DNA of 64,000 nucleotides, taken from NCBI RefSeq assembly GCF_900880625.1, contig NZ_CAAHFB010000001.1:2170001-2234000 (forward strand), written 5' to 3'. This DNA comes from Halorhabdus rudnickae. GTDB lineage: Archaea > Halobacteriota > Halobacteria > Halobacteriales > Haloarculaceae. Position 1 is the stretch's first letter, and the number at the start of each line of letters is the position of its first letter. Below the pieces are notes generated by a model. That model saw nothing but the letters and a program-made list of their open reading frames with translations. It made no database searches and was not told the origin of the DNA. Below, piece after piece: positions 59,840-64,000 of the stretch. A program made the position numbers and the translations under genes.

Positions 59840-60030
59840 GGACTCGACAGGCGAGCGGGGCGAGCCTGTCGGCGTTCGATCCGGCCTGAGCCGGATCGAA
59901 TCGGCAAATCTCCGATTTGACTCATTCGACGAGGCGTAACCTCGTAGGACTCGACAATCTTCGATTTTCGGCGTTCGATCCCGCGTAGCGGGACCGGGCT
60001 GCTCAAGCTTTGCTTGACGGTGTTCGATCC
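59840..60030. repeat. Cluster of short hairpins with repeated linkers
   Basis: Five perfect or near-perfect stems within 180 bases: GACAGGC/GCCTGTC (59846-59870), TTCGATCCGGC/GCCGGATCGAA (59875-59900), CAAATC/GATTTG (59905-59919), TCCCGC/GCGGGA (59979-59993) and TCAAGC/GCTTGA (60003-60017). The linkers GGACTCGACA (59840, 59947) and GGYGTTCGATCC (59871, 59970, 60019) recur between them. The first stem may end the gnaD transcript; the array resembles dispersed palindromic elements. No gene lies in 59833-60232 apart from the gntP promoter. Confidence 0.65.
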
Positions 60031-60232
60031 GGCCTGAGCTGGCCTGAGGGCGCTGACCGGCCGAGTGGCTGTGGTCTGAGAGACGCGAAACGCAGTCGTC
60101 GGGCGGTGACCAAATGCCACGTCCCCATCGCCGTGAACGCGAAGGCGTCTCGCCTGCCGGATGTCAGCGGATCTGAACGGTTTATAAACGACCATAATTT
60201 TTAAGTACCAACTGCATACAGTTTGAGACGGT

Positions 60233-61645
60233 ATGGTAGTCATACCATTACAAATGACGGAGTTCGTGCACAGCCCGCTGATTACCTTTGTGTTAGGATT
60301 GATTGCGGTCATCGCGTTGCTGGTCTGGCTCGATCTACCCCCGTTCGTGGGGTTGATCATGTCGGCGTTCTTCGTCGGCATCATCAACTCCGTATTCGTC
60401 GCGGATTTCACTGCCTCCGATGCGGCCGGCCAAGTCGCGACGGCCTTCGGGAACGGGATGGCGGGGATCGGGATCCCAATCTTGATGGCGGCGATCATCG
60501 GCAAGGGGATGCTCGAAAGCGGTGCGGCCCAGCGAATCGTCCGGGGTTTTCAGAACGTGCTCGGCGAGGAAAACTCCGATATTGCGCTGCTTGGGAGCAG
60601 CTCGCTGCTCGCGATCCCGGTGTTTTTCGATAGTGTGTTCTACCTCATGGCGCCGCTTGCGCGTTCGATGCGTGCACGTTTGGGTCGTGACTACACGCTC
60701 TTCATCGTTGTCGTCGGGACAGGGGCCGCTGCGGCGCACGTATTCGTCCCGCCGACGCCCGGTCCGCTCGCGGTCGCCGATCAGATCGGGAGCGATCTCG
60801 GGATGACGATCGTCATCGGGTTGGTTACTGCGATCCCGGCGGCGGCTGTGACCGGTCTCGTTTACGGCCGATGGATCAACCGCCGTCTCGACATCCCGTT
60901 GCGGGACACGATGGCAACCTCGACCGAGGAGCTACAGGAAGTCGCAGACCGGCCGACCAGTGACCTTCCGAGCGTACTCGAATCGGTCGCTCCGATCTTT
61001 CTGGCCGTCGTGCTTATCGCGTCCGCGACTGCGGTCGACACGTTTCAGGAAGTCGCTCCTGCACTGGAGGCATTCCAACCATACACCAATTTCCTCGGCG
61101 ACAAGAACGTCGCACTGACGATCGCTGCGCTCGCGGCGGCATACACGTTTTACCGCTTCGACGATATGGATCGCCAGGCGTGGAGTGATGAACTCACCGA
61201 GGCGCTGAAAAGTGGTGGGAACATCGCCGCGATCACGGCAGCCGGCGGGGCCTTCGGCGCGCTGCTCGCGGCCTCGGGGATCGGCAACTACCTCGCGGAC
61301 GCTCTCCAGGGCGTCGGCATTGGACTGATCGTGACGGCGTGGCTGATCGCCGCGATCGTCCGGATCGCACAGGGATCGGCCACTGCCGCGATGCTGACCG
61401 CCGCCGGGATCATGGCGCCGCTTACCGGCCAGCTCGCGGTCCACCCTGCGTACCTGGTCATGGCGATCGGTGCCGGCGGAAACATCTGCTCGTGGTTCAA
61501 CGACTCCGGGTTCTGGCTCGTCAGCGAGATCGGAGGTCTCACCAAGACCGAGACGCTCAAAACCTGGACCGTCCTCACCACGATCATCTCGGTCAGCGGT
61601 CTCATAACGGTCTTGATCGTTTCGACGATCTTCCCATTGGCATGA
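60233..61645 (+). CDS. gntP: Gluconate permease (GntP family)
   Basis: A 470-residue membrane protein with about twelve helices of the GntP family. Segments include LDLPPFVGLIMSAFFVGIIN, GIGIPILMAAIIGKGMLESG, the conserved LAIPVFFDSVFYLMAPLARS, AHVFVPPTPGPLAVADQIGS and GSATAAMLTAAGIMAPLTGQ. It takes up gluconate or a related aldonate by H+ symport. TTTTTAAG-type sequence (about 60197-60204) lies 29-36 bases before ATG 60233, fitting a leaderless start. It supplies the substrate for gnaD. Confidence 0.92.
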   Translation: MVVIPLQMTEFVHSPLITFVLGLIAVIALLVWLDLPPFVGLIMSAFFVGIINSVFVADFTASDAAGQVATAFGNGMAGIGIPILMAAIIGKGMLESGAAQRIVRGFQNVLGEENSDIALLGSSSLLAIPVFFDSVFYLMAPLARSMRARLGRDYTLFIVVVGTGAAAAHVFVPPTPGPLAVADQIGSDLGMTIVIGLVTAIPAAAVTGLVYGRWINRRLDIPLRDTMATSTEELQEVADRPTSDLPSVLESVAPIFLAVVLIASATAVDTFQEVAPALEAFQPYTNFLGDKNVALTIAALAAAYTFYRFDDMDRQAWSDELTEALKSGGNIAAITAAGGAFGALLAASGIGNYLADALQGVGIGLIVTAWLIAAIVRIAQGSATAAMLTAAGIMAPLTGQLAVHPAYLVMAIGAGGNICSWFNDSGFWLVSEIGGLTKTETLKTWTVLTTIISVSGLITVLIVSTIFPLA

Positions 61646-61977
61646 CGATTCTGAAACCACCCGCGGAGCGAGGAGCGATTGCGCGATCGACCACTTGAGG
61701 CGTTGGCGCCGCCAGTCAGACCTCTCTCCGTGACACATGGGTGGTCCCCGACAGGCACGCTCCGGAAGGTATCGACTGGTCCTCAGCGGCACCATTTCTC
61801 CATCAGAACGGCTCGTGTCACTGACGAGCGGCCGCTCTGTACAAACGCGCCCGTGACCGTGTCCTGGGCGGTCGAGAAGATGATTCGTTTTCTCCGGTAG
61901 ACACGCTTACTGACGGCCGAAGACTCGAACCGTCCTCGCGGCGGTCGGCAGGAAGTCGGCGGCGTCCCGACCGACGT
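61646..61977. other. Intergenic region between gntP and eda
   Basis: About 330 bases between convergent genes. No supported gene, repeat or clear terminator stem was found. Confidence 0.35.
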
Positions 61978-62619
61978 TCAGGCCTGTGCGTCCTCGACCG
62001 CGGAGACAAAACGCTCGGCCTGCGCTCGGACGGCATCGAAATCACGTCGTTCGATCGCGTCGTGGTCGACGAGTGCACTCCCTGCACCGACGACGGTGGC
62101 CCCTGCGTCGAAGAACGCCCCGACGTTGTCCGTATCGACCCCGCCGGTCGGCATCAACGGGAGGTCCCCAAGCGGTGCCTGGATCGCGCTGAGATGGCCT
62201 GGCCCGACCGTCCCAGCGGGGAACACCTTCAACAAGTCGGCACCGGATTCCGCTGCCCGGAGGGCCTCCGTCGGCGTCATGATTCCCGGGGCGGCGAGCG
62301 TGTCGTATCGGTGTGCCGTCTCGATGACGTCCGGCTCCAGGGTCGGGCCGACGACGAACGCCGCACCCGCGTCGATCATCGCCCGCGCGGTAGCCGCGTC
62401 GAGTACCGATCCAGCTCCGACGAGCACGTTCTTGTCTTCGAACGCTTCGGTCACCCGCGCGACGATGTCCGCAGCGTTTCGGACATCGGCGGTGATCTCG
62501 ACCGCCTCGACGCCGCCGTCTTGCAGTCCGGCCACCGTCTCGACCATAGCGTCGGGATCGACGTTTCGAAGCACCGCTACGACTCCACTCTCTTCGAGGC
62601 GTCGGCGTACCGCAGTCAT
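61978..62619 (-). CDS. eda: KDPG aldolase (Eda type)
   Basis: Class I aldolase of 213 residues that cleaves 2-keto-3-deoxy-6-phosphogluconate to pyruvate and glyceraldehyde-3-phosphate; many also act on 4-hydroxy-2-oxoglutarate. The Schiff-base Lys is K131 in LLKVFPAGTVGP, the general-base Glu is E41 in VEAVEITAD, and the phosphate-binding PTGGVD follows. ATG 62619 (MTAVRRRLEES) is chosen; a TATA-like TTATTTATAT (about 62640-62650) lies 21-31 bases upstream. It completes the gluconate route. An IS6-type element is inserted just beyond its promoter. Confidence 0.93.
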   Translation of the reverse strand: MTAVRRRLEESGVVAVLRNVDPDAMVETVAGLQDGGVEAVEITADVRNAADIVARVTEAFEDKNVLVGAGSVLDAATARAMIDAGAAFVVGPTLEPDVIETAHRYDTLAAPGIMTPTEALRAAESGADLLKVFPAGTVGPGHLSAIQAPLGDLPLMPTGGVDTDNVGAFFDAGATVVGAGSALVDHDAIERRDFDAVRAQAERFVSAVEDAQA

Positions 62620-62671
62620 GCTTGCGATGACGGCAATCTCATATAAATAAGTTGGTGTCTGCCGACGGGTA

Positions 62672-63358
62672 GTGTTCAGATAAGCTGGTTCCATGCAAAT
62701 GCGAAGGATCTGACCCAGTCGTCAGCTGTTTCTGCAGCGGCGTGGCTGAAACAGTTTGAGAACAAATAGGTTCTGTGTTTTACCTCAAGAAATACACGTT
62801 TGACACTGTTCCGATTTCCACGTTTTTCGTCTCTGAAATCGAGGCCGTATCGGTTGCAGACGTCTTTCAACGAGTGCGACCCAACGATGAGAAACACAGC
62901 ATCGTCAACGTCGTGTTTCTCACGCAGCTCGTGAAAGAACGCGTGAGCGATGACCGAATTAGTCGTCGGCTCAAGCGCTGTATGCAGCAATTCGTTTGTG
63001 TCGGGATCGACGGCGGCGTACAGCCAGTATCTCTCGTCAGTAAGTCGGACCACGGTCTCGTCAATCGCAATCTGATCCGAGCTTCGTCCAGTTTCGGGCT
63101 GTAGATCGGCTTTGTGAACTCCGTTATGAACAGTCGAACGAGCGTGTTTGACACCAAACTCCTCAAGAATAAAAACAGTATTCGAAATAGATAGTCCAGC
63201 AAGATGCAACTGAATACTGAGCTTCATCAGCAATCGCGGTGTCGCTTCGTGCCCCACAAACTCTACGTTGATCTGGTTGATACTACCGCTGAGGTGTGCG
63301 TTTTCAGGCATAGATCACTTTGAAAACGCCACGCCCCACTCTTCAATTATCTGAACAC
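62672..63358 (-). mobile_element. IS6-family insertion sequence
   Basis: Perfect 12-base terminal inverted repeats, GTGTTCAGATAA (62672-62683) and TTATCTGAACAC (63347-63358), enclose one transposase gene, giving 687 bases. The 8-base flanks (GACGGGTA and CGCCGTTT) do not match, so the target duplication is absent or eroded. The left end is about 20 bases upstream of the eda TATA box. Confidence 0.88.
62676..63311 (-). CDS. IS6-family transposase with substituted catalytic residues
   Basis: A 211-residue protein that clearly belongs to haloarchaeal IS6 transposases: MPENAHLSGSINQINVEFVG, LSIQLHLAGLSISNTVFILE, YWLYAAVDPDTNELLHTALE and VKRVFLEVKHRTYLFSNCFS. The first catalytic Asp (D84 in AIDETVV) is present. 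The second, normally in FLVDGA, is FLIVGS (V143), and the position of the final Glu (AIERVF) is SVKRVF (K171). If the alignment by eye is right, the enzyme is inactive although its ends are intact. Confidence 0.85.
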   Translation of the reverse strand: MPENAHLSGSINQINVEFVGHEATPRLLMKLSIQLHLAGLSISNTVFILEEFGVKHARSTVHNGVHKADLQPETGRSSDQIAIDETVVRLTDERYWLYAAVDPDTNELLHTALEPTTNSVIAHAFFHELREKHDVDDAVFLIVGSHSLKDVCNRYGLDFRDEKRGNRNSVKRVFLEVKHRTYLFSNCFSHAAAETADDWVRSFAFAWNQLI

Positions 63359-63856
63359 CGCCGTTTGAATCCGCTCAACGGTTCTCTGACACCCTGTATC
63401 AGGGCCAATAGTGCGATCGTGACGTTTTCCGAGGTGGTCGACAATCGGGACAGTTCGCCTGCGTGACTTCATGTTCGTCCATACGATGCTTTCCACTCAC
63501 GTACGCCCGGTCGGTGACAACTGTGGACGAGAACGGGGACGACAGGACAAAACGTCGCTTCGGGAACACCCCTTGGCGGCCCTGGAGACGGCCGAGGACG
63601 AGGACACGAAGTAACATGTCCGGGAAGCCTCCCAGAAGGTGATTGTTGAGGAGTGGCCGTAGCGGTCGTGTCCCCGATACGATCGGTGGGGGACGATACG
63701 AAAATATGTATGAATATCTGTCTCTCTCACTGTTATATCAGTGATGGTGGATTATGAAATAATCGTTTTTGCCGGTAGCATACCGTCAATGTCTCGTTTG
63801 ATGGTATTAGGGACTCCAATACAAAGGGTGTGGAAGCCGTTATCACTCTCGAGAGG
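63359..63856. other. Decaying region with a partial copy of the next gene
   Basis: No intact gene. It includes the degraded duplicate at 63560-63660 and a minus-strand scrap MDEHEVTQANCPDCRPP near 63440-63482 that resembles the start of a zinc-ribbon protein. Confidence 0.4.
63560..63660 (+). pseudogene. Degraded duplicate of the gene at 63857
   Basis: Reads EHPLAALETAEDEDTK, a stop, then HVREASQKVIVEEWP, which parallels EHLSTALETAEDENTKYHLR then EAYQKIIFLADT of the next gene about 340 bases on. The stop codon replaces Tyr. It appears to be one unit of an old tandem duplication. Confidence 0.6.
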
Positions 63857-64000
63857 ATGGGTATGGGTACCAAACATAGAGAACAGGAGCGGACGACAGT
63901 GAGTGAACACCTCTCGACAGCCCTGGAGACGGCCGAGGACGAGAATACGAAGTACCACCTTCGAGAGGCCTATCAGAAGATCATCTTCCTAGCTGACACT
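63857..64000 (+). CDS. Small helical protein, cut by the window end
   Basis: ATG 63857 (or GTG 63899) opens MGMGTKHREQERTTVSEHLS then TALETAEDENTKYHLREAYQ and KIIFLADT, and remains open at the edge. The pattern of a short amphipathic helix bundle with ETAEDENTKYHLREA resembles small haloarchaeal proteins of unknown function. It is partial, so family and length cannot be given. Confidence 0.5.
   Translation, partial: MGMGTKHREQERTTVSEHLSTALETAEDENTKYHLREAYQKIIFLADT

Noticed and set aside
59840-60030. CRISPR array between gnaD and gntP
   Set aside because: Repeats are short, imperfect and palindromic with irregular spacing; there are no uniform spacers or cas genes.

Overview
The window is chromosomal DNA of a haloarchaeon (class Halobacteria). 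Proteins are strongly acidic and most of the sequence is GC-rich. Many start codons lie about 25-30 bases after a TATA-like box with no leader (for example 2840, 10359, 58594, 60233). Several families are typical of the class: HTH-10 (Bat-like) regulator, HVO_0234-type propeller, DUF6159, an FixABCX electron-transfer flavoprotein system, and IS6-type ISH elements. The genus cannot be fixed from sequence alone.

Layout. 0.1-3.5 kb: a nickel/cobalt ECF importer (cbiMNQO) behind its regulator NikR. 3.6-14.4 kb: redox and membrane genes (Lpd-like flavoprotein, HTH-10 regulator, TDT carrier, CoA-disulfide reductase/rhodanese, ZIP-like protein, one-Cys peroxiredoxin) and a large receiver-PAS histidine kinase split by a frameshift. 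14.6-30.3 kb: housekeeping and small operons (glutamine amidotransferase, radical SAM, YeiH, NifX-like plus metallo-beta-lactamase pair, DtxR regulator, PRPP synthetase, MATE, alcohol dehydrogenase, ZIP, DUF6159, VOC). 30.35-40.94 kb: an accessory island, visibly richer in A+T in its centre, holding HicA, a HEPN-like protein, an XPB-like helicase, four winged-helix proteins, small membrane proteins and a Fic protein. It is bounded by two same-orientation copies of the 3' end of fixX, the geometry expected of an element inserted at the end of that gene. 40.9-44.5 kb: the fixABCX operon. 44.8-54.8 kb: small conserved proteins, a nitrite/sulfite reductase, tRNA-Lys followed by an array of tRNA-Lys 3'-end copies, HAD hydrolase, uracil/xanthine permease, sugar porter. 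54.8-56.3 kb: a gene-poor stretch with a DUF5305 pseudogene. 56.4-62.6 kb: a complete gluconate module. 62.7-64 kb: a catalytically altered IS6-family element and decaying tandem sequence.

How the genes work together. GntP would import gluconate (or a related aldonate), GnaD dehydrates it to 2-keto-3-deoxygluconate, KdgK phosphorylates it and Eda cleaves KDPG to pyruvate and glyceraldehyde-3-phosphate. This is the semi-phosphorylative Entner-Doudoroff route, probably under the divergent IclR regulator. FixABCX would move electrons between NADH, quinone and ferredoxin. NikR has a candidate operator at the cbiM promoter.

Five genes are interrupted by small indels, three of them explained by gain or loss of one dinucleotide. 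Either the assembly has errors or these genes are decaying or switching. The island bounded by fixX repeats and the tRNA-Lys 3'-end array are the two most unusual structures.
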